Shown piece after piece: positions 7,615 through 16,182 of a stretch of DNA of 37,547 bases (within the stretch, counting starts at the first letter, position 1; every line of letters starts with the position of its first letter). The position numbers were made by a program, and so were the translations under genes. Source of the DNA: an uncultured Bacteroidales bacterium (lineage in GTDB: Bacteria; Bacteroidota; Bacteroidia; Bacteroidales; ML635J-15); NCBI GenBank assembly GCA_937982115.1, contig CALJNE010000023.1, positions 1 to 37,547 on the forward strand, given 5' to 3'. The notes beneath the pieces are model-generated. The model searched no databases, was not told the DNA's origin, and saw nothing but the letters and a program-made list of their open reading frames with translations.

Positions 7615-10533
7615 TTAATTCTTAATAATTTTTCCGCTTAAATTTGTCTTTCCACTTCGTAAAACATAAAAGTACGTTCCGGAATTCAGATAATCAAGAT
7701 TAAGGATGATTTTATTTTTGCCGTTTAATAATGTTTTAGTTTCGGAATGAACTAACTGACCATTGATATTATATATCATAATTTGCATGGTTGCAAACTC
7801 AACAGCATGTAATTCAATATTTAGTTCATCGTTAAACGGAACAGGATAAACAGTTGTATTATAAACATCAGCTGTAATTCCAGGGACAAAAGGTTGAGGG
7901 CTGCTAACCGATAAATCCGGTTTTGGCAATCTCATATCCGTATAAATATGATATTCTCCGGGAGCATAGGTAAATGTAAAGTTTTGTCCTTCAGTCTGAT
8001 GCGAGGCGATATAAATGCTGTCTCCTGTAAAGTAATCATACCACCAGCCGCTATGCGAGAACTCCGGCCACACATTTTGAGAAACAACATTAAAATTGCC
8101 TAAAACTACAACTTGCATTTCACCGTTTGCATAACCATCATCCCAGAGTCGAATTCGTTTATCATAAGATGCAGTGTGCATTTCGTAATTCGATGTTCTG
8201 AAAATCCTGTAGTTTTTCTTGAGTTTAATGAGTGCAGCATAAACTTTATATAAATACTGACGATTGGGATCGCTCATATAATCCCACCTTGGAGGCTTTT
8301 TATCCGTACGGGTTGCTCCGGGTTCATGTATTGCTGGCCAGTTTATCGAATAATCATATCCCCGTTCTCCGAACTGCCAAAACATCTTTGGACCGGGAAC
8401 AGTAAAGAAAAATGCTGCTAATTGCCCCATCCTTTGCAGAGCAGTAACTTTATCTCTGATATTATAAAGCGTATCTCCATCCTGAATATGAATATTTCCA
8501 TAAGTAATAGCCTTATACATAAGCCTTTCCTCATCATGACTTTCCATGTATCCCACTAAATTATGCATACCAAGATTATTCCCTTGATAGTGCTGATATG
8601 ATACTCCCCATTTAAAATCAGAATTTTCCAAATAACCCATACCGGCCTGAGCATATTGTTCGTTGGCAGTCTGTCCGCACCACAACATAAACCCATGATC
8701 CGATAAAGCTTTTTCTTCCCAAAACGAAGCTAAATGTTCGAGGATTATATATTTACCTGGATGCTTCGCCCAAAAACGGTTTGCCATTCCTTTCAAGTAA
8801 TCAATTCTCCACTGATTGTAATTTCCCCATGCTCCAACATCTGCCCAAATAATATCACCTTCGTCATTATAAGAAACTGTAACTTCATTTGTAAATCCTT
8901 TTGATAAATCTAATCTATAACCATCAATTTTATATTCAGTTACCCAATATGACAAAACAGAATCCACAAAAGCCTGAGTATAAGGACTTGTATGATCAAA
9001 GTCGCAATGGTAGCCGTAAGGATGTGGAATAAGTTCATTAAACCATGGGTTTTGCCATGTAGGTCTTAACTTTTCCTTATTATAATATAATCTGGCCATA
9101 GGATTTTGACCTGAAGCATGATTTAGAACCATATCCAGAATAACGGCAATTCCATTTTGATGACAAACATCAATAAATTGCTTTAACATTTTAGAAGTTC
9201 CATAACATTTATCGGGTGCAAAGAAAAAAGCCGGCATGTATCCCCAGGAATCATTTCCATCGTATTCGTTTATTGGCATAAGTTCAATCGCATTTATACC
9301 TAAATTTGCAAGATATGATATTGAATCCATTATGGTTTTATAACTCGACCAGATATGCCAATCTCGAACCAGGAGTTCATAAACAACCAAATCTCTCCTA
9401 TCCGGCACTTGAAAATTAGTTACCTGCCATTCGTATTCATATCTTGCGGTTGTGCTAAAAACACCAACCATTTCGCTGGTCTTTCCTGTCGGATATGAAA
9501 TCAAATTCGGATATATTACAGGATGTATTTGTTGATCGTTGAATGGGTCTAAAAGTTTCTGAGCATAAGGGTCTGCAATATTTATATCAAAATCAACAAG
9601 ATATTGATACCTGTATTCTGTATTTGGATCAAGATTTTCGAGTCTAAACCACCAACGCTGTCCATCAGGAGTTCTTTTAAACTCATATTCCGGTAAAATT
9701 TGCCAATCGTTGAAATCGCCAATAAGATAGACTCTTTGCTTCCAGGGAGCATGCAAACAAAATACAACGGTGTTATCATCAATGACATTTATACCGTCTT
9801 TAATTCCTTGAGGCAGAGCTTCGATAACAACATTTGGCTGAACAAGATAAAATATACTGTCGGCAGTAGTAATTCCGCCTGCCTGATGAATAAATTTTAT
9901 CCAGTGTTTCCCGTATCCTCCGGCAGTGATTGTATAATTAAAATCATCAGTGAAAGATTGAGATATCAGGTTTCCGTCATGAAAAAGATTTATCATTCCC
10001 TGATTTCTAGCTCTGATTCTAATAGGAATTTGTTCTCCTTGATTTGGAGTAAGCGGGAAGTTTACAGGAGCAACAAAACGTGCTTGCTGATTAGATTTCC
10101 AAACAGGAACATAAAAATCAGACCCATCTGAATTTTTTCCAACAATAGTACCGCCGGTATTACGAAAAACATAACACAAATACCTCACATCCTGAGATTG
10201 ATGGATGCTATAAAAGTTTTTGGGATAAATTTTAAATTTATGTTTATTATTTCCGAGGTATTCCATTTCCAAAATGCTATCTCCCTTTGGCCATGGAAAT
10301 TTTTTATTTTTCCAATCGTGGTTATTCCAACTTATGCTGGTCAATATCCCGGTATGAGCATACACAGGTTGAATACCAGCCAAGGCACCATTGCCAAGTG
10401 TAGCATCATAGTAAATTGTTACGGTATCGTAAATTGTTGGAAATTCCGGCTCCCAGGTAAATACCTGAGTAAATGAAAATTTTGCAAATATTACAAATAA
10501 AAATAAAAACAATAATTTCTTCATCTTAAACAA
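7615..10533 (-). CDS. Secreted GH13 alpha-amylase-family enzyme with N-terminal binding modules and T9SS sorting domain
   Basis: Glycoside hydrolase family 13 enzyme that cleaves alpha-glucans, exported by Sec and T9SS. Layout: signal peptide 1-22; shared module 24-146 (VYAHTG, YVFRNTGG; see repeat entry); Ig-like spacer ~150-233; CBM48-like domain ~240-345 (VYLIGDFNDWQ); TIM barrel ~375-780; beta-domain to ~870; type A sorting domain ~893-972 (YPVPFNDELNIEL, YNINGQL, SGTYFY). Conserved GH13 regions are all there: DMVLNH (467-472), DGYRLDLSKG with nucleophile D542, acid/base E599 in IILEHLASF, and D667 in MESHDEERL. The gene starts 2 bp after the 319-residue gene and ends 8 bp before the transporter. 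Action on starch or maltodextrin is likely; a branching or pullulan-type specificity is not excluded. Confidence 0.92.
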   Translation of the reverse strand: MFKMKKLLFLFLFVIFAKFSFTQVFTWEPEFPTIYDTVTIYYDATLGNGALAGIQPVYAHTGILTSISWNNHDWKNKKFPWPKGDSILEMEYLGNNKHKFKIYPKNFYSIHQSQDVRYLCYVFRNTGGTIVGKNSDGSDFYVPVWKSNQQARFVAPVNFPLTPNQGEQIPIRIRARNQGMINLFHDGNLISQSFTDDFNYTITAGGYGKHWIKFIHQAGGITTADSIFYLVQPNVVIEALPQGIKDGINVIDDNTVVFCLHAPWKQRVYLIGDFNDWQILPEYEFKRTPDGQRWWFRLENLDPNTEYRYQYLVDFDINIADPYAQKLLDPFNDQQIHPVIYPNLISYPTGKTSEMVGVFSTTARYEYEWQVTNFQVPDRRDLVVYELLVRDWHIWSSYKTIMDSISYLANLGINAIELMPINEYDGNDSWGYMPAFFFAPDKCYGTSKMLKQFIDVCHQNGIAVILDMVLNHASGQNPMARLYYNKEKLRPTWQNPWFNELIPHPYGYHCDFDHTSPYTQAFVDSVLSYWVTEYKIDGYRLDLSKGFTNEVTVSYNDEGDIIWADVGAWGNYNQWRIDYLKGMANRFWAKHPGKYIILEHLASFWEEKALSDHGFMLWCGQTANEQYAQAGMGYLENSDFKWGVSYQHYQGNNLGMHNLVGYMESHDEERLMYKAITYGNIHIQDGDTLYNIRDKVTALQRMGQLAAFFFTVPGPKMFWQFGERGYDYSINWPAIHEPGATRTDKKPPRWDYMSDPNRQYLYKVYAALIKLKKNYRIFRTSNYEMHTASYDKRIRLWDDGYANGEMQVVVLGNFNVVSQNVWPEFSHSGWWYDYFTGDSIYIASHQTEGQNFTFTYAPGEYHIYTDMRLPKPDLSVSSPQPFVPGITADVYNTTVYPVPFNDELNIELHAVEFATMQIMIYNINGQLVHSETKTLLNGKNKIILNLDYLNSGTYFYVLRSGKTNLSGKIIKN
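10096..10464 (-). repeat. Copy A of the shared glucan-operon module (GH13 residues 24-146)
   Basis: Residues 24-146 of the GH13 enzyme follow the same order of landmarks as segments in the two genes upstream: PVYAHTG, an acidic/aromatic middle, a Y-F turn, then CYVFRNTGGTIVGKN and a DFYVPV strand. It is the most diverged of the three copies: the GNWG.DDGIGLM part is replaced by WPKGDSILEME. It is probably a beta-sandwich carbohydrate-binding module. Confidence 0.6.
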
Positions 10534-10535
10534 AT

Positions 10536-11495
10536 TTATCTAACGATTAAAACTCTTTCGGAATGTGCTACATAATTATTCATGCTTAAATGAACCATAT
10601 ATAGCCCCTGATTAAAATCTTCGGTTGAAATTTGATATTCATACCATCCCGGAGTTTGTTTGCCATGAATAATTTGTTTTACAATTTTTCCATTTACATC
10701 GTATATTGAAATTACAACATTATTATCGTCAACAACATTTTTATATTTAATTGTAAAACTTTCTGTTGCAGGATTAGGATAAATTCTGGTATTATCGCTC
10801 AAAGTCATAACATCTTCTATTGAAGCATCTCTGACTTCTACTGTGATGGCAGGGAAAGTTGGTCCTTCAGGATCGGTACTTTGAATAATAATAGGATTAG
10901 TAAGAATATTCACCATGAATAAGTCGTTACAACCAAAATCTCTTCCCGAAGAAGTACCGTCGGCATTACGAAAAACCATTCCCATAGTATATGGTTTACC
11001 CCCTTGATTAACAATCCACTTCATTGAAGGAACCGGAGATGTTGCAGTTTGCTCAGTACTAACCTGATTACTTGAGAAATAGTCTTCAATTATAAATTCA
11101 ATTGAATAAACACCATTGCCAAGAGTTTGCATAAGACCAACACCATCATCCTGGGCAATTTCACCCCAGTTGCCCACAACATGTTGCCAAACCTGAGATT
11201 GATATGGAGTGATCTGTGAAAAGCAGAATTCTTCATTTTGTGTTGCGTTGGAACAGTTACGAGTTCCTCCGGTTACAGCACAAGTACACAACCCAAGATG
11301 TGCATAAACCTTTTGCCAGGTTGCTGCGATTCCACCTCCACCTCCTAAACTGCATGATGGTGCTTCCATCAATTTGGTATCCAATACTATTTTACAATAA
11401 GTTCTGCCTGTCCAGGGAGTTCCAGGAACCTGTGATATTGCAAAAATGCTAAATGCTACAAAAATCAGACTTAAATAAATCTTTTTCATAATCAT
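10536..11495 (-). CDS. Secreted T9SS-sorted protein with a single shared glucan-operon module
   Basis: 319-residue secreted protein with no catalytic motif. Signal peptide 1-21 (cleavage near AISQ-VP); a cysteine-containing module from about 33 to 200 with the landmarks KVYAHLG, WQHVVGNWG, DDGVGLM, MGMVFRNADGT and LFMVNI; then a linker and a type A sorting domain (RIYPNPATESF, IYDVNGKIV, GLYMVHL, ending RVLIVR). The module here carries an insert with several cysteines (C71, C73, C81, C91), possibly disulfide-bonded. It is the second gene of the operon: its ATG overlaps the stop codon of the 1538-residue gene (TAATG), suggesting translational coupling. Its role is probably surface glucan binding, inferred from context only. 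Confidence 0.8.
   Translation of the reverse strand: MIMKKIYLSLIFVAFSIFAISQVPGTPWTGRTYCKIVLDTKLMEAPSCSLGGGGGIAATWQKVYAHLGLCTCAVTGGTRNCSNATQNEEFCFSQITPYQSQVWQHVVGNWGEIAQDDGVGLMQTLGNGVYSIEFIIEDYFSSNQVSTEQTATSPVPSMKWIVNQGGKPYTMGMVFRNADGTSSGRDFGCNDLFMVNILTNPIIIQSTDPEGPTFPAITVEVRDASIEDVMTLSDNTRIYPNPATESFTIKYKNVVDDNNVVISIYDVNGKIVKQIIHGKQTPGWYEYQISTEDFNQGLYMVHLSMNNYVAHSERVLIVR
10896..11399 (-). repeat. Copy B of the shared glucan-operon module (319-residue protein, residues 33-200)
   Basis: Landmarks KVYAHLG, WQHVVGNWG, QDDGVGLM, MVFRNADGT and DLFMVNI match copy C in the 1538-residue protein closely, with an extra cysteine-rich loop after KVYAHLG. Confidence 0.75.
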
Positions 11496-14400
11496 TAGTT
11501 TTTAATTATTCGACTTGATTTAATTTCTTCATTATTTCTTAATTCGAGATTATATATTCCGGATTTAATTTCTGTAAAGTCAATGCTCATATTATTCAGA
11601 TTTTGAATATTTTTCTCCATAATAATTCTTCCGGCAATATCATAAATTCTTAAAATATCATATTTCTTTTCTAAATCTTTAATAAACAACACTTCTGTTA
11701 CAGGATTAGGATAAATACTTATAGTAGAATTTAACAATTCTTCAATTCCCACAACAAGAATAGTCTTTATTACTGAAACTTCGGAACAAGCATTTGACAC
11801 AGTAAGTTTTGCGGAATATTGTCCGAACTGAGGATATGTATATGTAACATCTCCTGCCACATTGCTATCAACAATTCCATTATTGTCAAAATCCCATTTA
11901 TAAACAACGGCATGTTGAGACAAATCAGTAAATAATACTGTTGTTCCGGTTAGAATAGAATAATTAAAATCAGCAACAGGATATTCAACCAATTCGATAT
12001 TAACTACATCAAAACCTGTACATCCGTTGCTGTCGGTAACAGTAACAGAATATAAACCGGATTGGGTAACATTTATTGTCTGCTGAGTACTACCGTTATT
12101 CCAGAGATAATTTTCAAAATTTCCGGCATCAAGCACTATATCATTTCCGACACATTCTGTTCTATCGTTACCGATTTCAACATAAGGTAATGGAAATAAA
12201 TTAATATTTATTTCAGCATACCCGGTACATCCGTAAACATCAGTAGCACTAACCCAATATAATCCGGAAGAAGAAACACTTATAACCGAACTATGCGAGC
12301 CTGTACTCCAGGTAATATTTGTAATAGGGCTGGCTTGCTTTGTTGCAGTTACTGCGGGATAACTTGTAAGAGGAGGGTTAATACTCAAATCAACGTAGAA
12401 ATCTTCGTTAGTAACCGGATTCTTAGCAATCAAAGAACCATCAGCATTTCTGAATACACAATTTATTCCTAACAGCACAGATGTTGAATTGTATCCAAAA
12501 TATGAAAGAGGATTGAAAGTAATTTTCCATAGATTATCAGAAACTTTAGTCATTAAACCAATACCATCATCCTGTCCCCAATTACCTACTACATAATCCC
12601 ATGCACTACCTCCTTGTAAAGTAACACCTGCATGCATATAAACTTTATTTAATTCAGAAAAGCCTGCAAATTCAGCAGAATTGAAGTAAACGGTTACTGT
12701 ATCGCCAAAAGGAGCTACAATTAATCCGGGATTAAGAAGTATTGAACTTCCTCCGCAAATCGTTTGATCATTGCCTAAATCAATGTTAAATGAACAACCT
12801 TCGGAGTCGTCAGTTTCGGCATCACCGGCAACAAAATCAGAGTAATAGTTGTTATTTATTGTGAAAATTTTATAATAATAATGAGTATTATTGGAGAGGT
12901 TTGTATGAATAAATGAATTTGCCGAACCTTTGTAAATTACAACTGCATCTCCGATATTTGTACCAACTCCGTATGTTTGTCCTTGAACAGGAGATTCTGT
13001 AATTTCAGAACCGGCTTTTGCAATAATCATAACATTCGGGAAGAACGGATCTGCCTGCCATGTCAGACTAATTCTGGTACCATCGAGCATATTTGCATTA
13101 AAGTTCTGAACTGTTGGAAGCGGACTGACCTGAATTGTGTTTTGAGCAGCCAATACATTTGAATCTGTCCAGGTAGCGGTATTTGCATAAAACCATTGAC
13201 TGTATTGAGTATTTCTTACTCTACCGGCATAATAATACGTTCCAACAACCTGCGGAACTGAAATTTGAGCATGTACTTTTTTATTTTGTCCTTCACCATC
13301 TTCGTACCATTCAGCTGTTGTCCATGTCCAGGTTTCAGGACCTTCTGCTGAAGTGCCGTAACCAATCTGGGCAAGATTCCATTCAGGTTGACCAATTTCC
13401 ATATTAATCCAATAATGTACATTATCGCCTAAATTTTGAACAAAGAAATCATTCGTTAATAAATGAGTCCATATTGTTATGCTTTCGTCAATGGCAATAA
13501 TAGTCATGTTGTTACTTGTGAGAGATATTCCGGAATTTAATTCCATTCCATTAATTGTAATACTAAAATTATTGATATTTTGGTCAAAATTAGTTCCATC
13601 GAATGATAAAGTAATAATGGCAGTAGTAGGAGTAACATAATTTATCTGGTCTATAGATAAACCGGTTGGTGCATTATTAAGTGTAAAATTAGAAATTTCA
13701 AGATTTGGGTCAGCAAAGAAATCATCAATTAAAGAGAGAGTAATTACTGAACCGTTAAGATTTTCTTCTGTAAGTTGCTGTCCTGGTGTAGCTATAAGAA
13801 CAGGATTCAAAGTATAGGTAAATTGAGCAATATAATTATTGCCACTATTGTTTCTGTAGTGAATATCAGAATTTCCGTTCATTGCTTCATAATAAACTTC
13901 TATGTAATAGGTACCTTCTTCGATATCTTCAAGAAGATTCAAATTTATATCATTAGGAGCAACATTCCACCAGAGTTGATCTGTATTTCCATAAGGAGAT
14001 GTCCATTCTGAGTGGAATGGTAAATCTACTTGAGTGAAACTTCCGGGTGTTTCTCCTTCTTTGTAAATTCTATAATTCATCTTTGCCCACAAAATATCTC
14101 CTTCGGAGTCTTTCCATGTAAATACCTGACCTGATTTTAGATACAATGACATAGATCCATTGAAGATACCGAAATCATGTCCGTCAAAATCAGTTTCGTT
14201 ATACCAGGTATCATTCTGTCCGCCCTCCCACATTGAAACTTTTGCAAGATAAATACCATCATGAACAACATCGGCAAATATGGTCATATTATTTGATTGC
14301 AAAGGATTACCTCCGCTTAGTTCCGCTCCGAGAATTGTAACAGAGAAATCCTCAATATTGGCAGAAATCGGAGTGCCCGCATAGCTCAGAATAATTTTGG

Positions 14401-16111
14401 CCTGAGTTGAACTTACATAATTCACAGTTTGTATTGTCAAATTCTGAGGTGCATTATTCAAAACAAAATTCGATAGCTCCAATTGATTATCAGCAAAAGT
14501 TTCGTTTGTTAAAGTAAGGTTAATTTGCATTCCGTCGAGACTTCCAGAATTAAGAGTTCCGGTTGGAATGGCTGAAAGAGTGGCTTGTAATTGATATGTA
14601 AAAATGGCTGTAAATGGGGCACCATTATTATCTCTATGCAAAATTTCTTCGCTTCCATTTTCTGCTTCAAATTTTACCTCAATAATATAAACTCCACTTT
14701 CGGTGATTCCCTGGAGTATGTTTAGGTCAGTTTCATTTGGAGCTGAATTCCACCAGAGCTGATAAATTGTATCATTAGCAGAATACTCGCTGTGCCATGG
14801 TAAGTTTTGTTCAGTAAATGCCGGGGGAATGGAACCTTGCTTATAAATTCTATAAAACATTTTAGCAGCAGTAATATCACCACCGGGAACTTTCCAAACA
14901 AAAGCCTGTCCTGATTTTAAATAGAGACTGTTGTTTTGATTTAACACTCCGAAATTGTGTTCGTTAAAATCAAAATCGTCATACCAGACATCAGAAGCAC
15001 CTCCCTCCCACATTGCGATTTTTGCAAGATAAAAATCCTCTTTCGGATTATGAGCCAGTATTGTCATCTGATTAGTTGTGAGTGGATTTGTTGAATTTGT
15101 AAATTCTTCTGCGGCAATGGTTATAGAAAAGTTATTTATATCTTCTGAAAAATCCGTTCCGTCAAAACTTAGTTGAATATTTATTTTATTAGTGTTGATG
15201 TATGTAATTGTTTCAATACTCAAACCTTGAGGAGCATTATTAAAAGTAAAATTTGAAATTTCAAAGTTTTCATCAAACCAGGTATCATTAAAAACCTCTA
15301 TATCAATAATGGCATTATTAAGAGTTAGTTCCTGAAGCGGTTCTTGTGGTGTAGCAACAATGTAAGGCGAAAGAGATTGTACCTGATAAGTATAATTTGA
15401 TCCGGCATTATTATTACCTCTTAATGTAGCAAAATCGGGATATTGAGACACAAAACTCAAAGGCATTGCAGTTGAAAGTACATAGTACTCAACGTCTGTC
15501 CCAGCCGGAAATGCCGGAATATTTGCAGTATAATTTGTACCACTTCCCGAACATAAAACAATTTCTGATGAAGACCATAAGTTTGTGGTATATCTCACAT
15601 AGATAGATTCCTGAGGTGATAGTGTTGAGGATGTGGTTACACTTACTTCAACGGGATTTGTACCGGCTGAGGAATGATTATCCGAAACAGTTAAAATTTC
15701 AACCGGTGCGTTATCTGTTTCCATTATTATAAACTTTCGGTTCCACCAGTGAGATTCCCCCTCTATCCTGAAAGTATAGTATTTGTTGGCTTCAAAAGTT
15801 TTAACAAAATCCGAAGGAGAATCTCCTGAATTACTGCCTCGCATTTGACCATAATTGCCGTTAACTATAGGTTGGAATGATTCTGTTCCGTATCCCCATT
15901 GTAATGACCAGTCTCCATATTGGTCGAGCTTAAAACCGCAATCTGTTAGCTCTACTGTGGTATTAAATTGTGTTTGATAATAACCGTAAGATTGGGTCAT
16001 TTGATTTGTTAAACCCCAGATATTAAAACATCCTCTCAAGTACTGAGCATTGATAACCGAAAAATTTGATGTAACGAAAACGATGATTGCAATTAGGTAA
16101 AATTTTTTCAT
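11495..16111 (-). CDS. Large multidomain T9SS-sorted surface protein, probable glucan-binding
   Basis: 1538 residues with no enzyme motif. Order: signal peptide 1-22; aromatic-rich beta-domain ~23-135 reminiscent of SusE/SusF-type starch binding (not proven); Ig-like linker ~136-245; Ig-like repeat I ~252-353; MWEGG module I 359-507; Ig-like II ~510-613; MWEGG module II 619-767; Ig-like III ~770-871; beta-domain ~872-995; fibronectin III-like ~998-1100; an Ig-like domain 1112-1305 (LGNDQTICGG to WSTGSHSS, GLYWVSATDVYGCTG) split by shared module C at ~1130-1262; a second, unsplit Ig-like domain 1312-1375; PKD domain ~1378-1452 (YKWDFDNNG); type A sorting domain ~1458-1538 (IYPNPVTEVL). It is first in the operon with the GH13 enzyme and transporter, so binding of starch-like glucan at the surface is the likely role. 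Confidence 0.85.
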   Translation of the reverse strand: MKKFYLIAIIVFVTSNFSVINAQYLRGCFNIWGLTNQMTQSYGYYQTQFNTTVELTDCGFKLDQYGDWSLQWGYGTESFQPIVNGNYGQMRGSNSGDSPSDFVKTFEANKYYTFRIEGESHWWNRKFIIMETDNAPVEILTVSDNHSSAGTNPVEVSVTTSSTLSPQESIYVRYTTNLWSSSEIVLCSGSGTNYTANIPAFPAGTDVEYYVLSTAMPLSFVSQYPDFATLRGNNNAGSNYTYQVQSLSPYIVATPQEPLQELTLNNAIIDIEVFNDTWFDENFEISNFTFNNAPQGLSIETITYINTNKINIQLSFDGTDFSEDINNFSITIAAEEFTNSTNPLTTNQMTILAHNPKEDFYLAKIAMWEGGASDVWYDDFDFNEHNFGVLNQNNSLYLKSGQAFVWKVPGGDITAAKMFYRIYKQGSIPPAFTEQNLPWHSEYSANDTIYQLWWNSAPNETDLNILQGITESGVYIIEVKFEAENGSEEILHRDNNGAPFTAIFTYQLQATLSAIPTGTLNSGSLDGMQINLTLTNETFADNQLELSNFVLNNAPQNLTIQTVNYVSSTQAKIILSYAGTPISANIEDFSVTILGAELSGGNPLQSNNMTIFADVVHDGIYLAKVSMWEGGQNDTWYNETDFDGHDFGIFNGSMSLYLKSGQVFTWKDSEGDILWAKMNYRIYKEGETPGSFTQVDLPFHSEWTSPYGNTDQLWWNVAPNDINLNLLEDIEEGTYYIEVYYEAMNGNSDIHYRNNSGNNYIAQFTYTLNPVLIATPGQQLTEENLNGSVITLSLIDDFFADPNLEISNFTLNNAPTGLSIDQINYVTPTTAIITLSFDGTNFDQNINNFSITINGMELNSGISLTSNNMTIIAIDESITIWTHLLTNDFFVQNLGDNVHYWINMEIGQPEWNLAQIGYGTSAEGPETWTWTTAEWYEDGEGQNKKVHAQISVPQVVGTYYYAGRVRNTQYSQWFYANTATWTDSNVLAAQNTIQVSPLPTVQNFNANMLDGTRISLTWQADPFFPNVMIIAKAGSEITESPVQGQTYGVGTNIGDAVVIYKGSANSFIHTNLSNNTHYYYKIFTINNNYYSDFVAGDAETDDSEGCSFNIDLGNDQTICGGSSILLNPGLIVAPFGDTVTVYFNSAEFAGFSELNKVYMHAGVTLQGGSAWDYVVGNWGQDDGIGLMTKVSDNLWKITFNPLSYFGYNSTSVLLGINCVFRNADGSLIAKNPVTNEDFYVDLSINPPLTSYPAVTATKQASPITNITWSTGSHSSVISVSSSGLYWVSATDVYGCTGYAEININLFPLPYVEIGNDRTECVGNDIVLDAGNFENYLWNNGSTQQTINVTQSGLYSVTVTDSNGCTGFDVVNIELVEYPVADFNYSILTGTTVLFTDLSQHAVVYKWDFDNNGIVDSNVAGDVTYTYPQFGQYSAKLTVSNACSEVSVIKTILVVGIEELLNSTISIYPNPVTEVLFIKDLEKKYDILRIYDIAGRIIMEKNIQNLNNMSIDFTEIKSGIYNLELRNNEEIKSSRIIKN
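12326..12724 (-). repeat. Copy C of the shared glucan-operon module, inserted in an Ig-like domain
   Basis: Residues ~1130-1262 of the 1538-residue protein hold TVTVYFNSAEF, KVYMHAGV, WDYVVGNWGQ, DDGIGLM, INCVFRNADGS and DFYVDLS. The flanks LGNDQTICGGSSILLNPG and ITWSTGSHSS are the two halves of one Ig-like domain; the next domain (from IGNDRTECVGNDIVLDAG) shows the same fold without an insertion. Confidence 0.75.
13811..14257 (-). repeat. MWEGG module II (1538-residue protein, residues 619-767)
   Basis: Second copy of a ~149-residue unit with landmarks YLAKVSMWEGG, DFGIF, SLYLKSGQVFTWK, YRIYKEG, LPFHSEW, DQLWWNVAPN and IEVYYEA. It aligns end to end with module I and is rich in tryptophan and tyrosine. 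I do not recognise the family. Confidence 0.8.
14591..15037 (-). repeat. MWEGG module I (1538-residue protein, residues 359-507)
   Basis: First copy of the unit: YLAKIAMWEGG, NFGVL, SLYLKSGQAFVWK, YRIYKQG, LPWHSEY, YQLWWNSAPN and IEVKFEA. Together with the preceding Ig-like repeat it forms a ~258-residue duplication with module II and its Ig-like repeat. Confidence 0.8.
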
Positions 16112-16182
16112 AATACTCCAATTTTATTTAATTTACAATAATACAATTTTTTTTTGAATAAATTGGAATAAAATTAAAAAAA

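Noticed and set aside
9700-10131. Plus-strand 143-codon frame inside the GH13 gene
   Set aside because: Antisense shadow of a well-supported gene, with no start context or recognisable domain.
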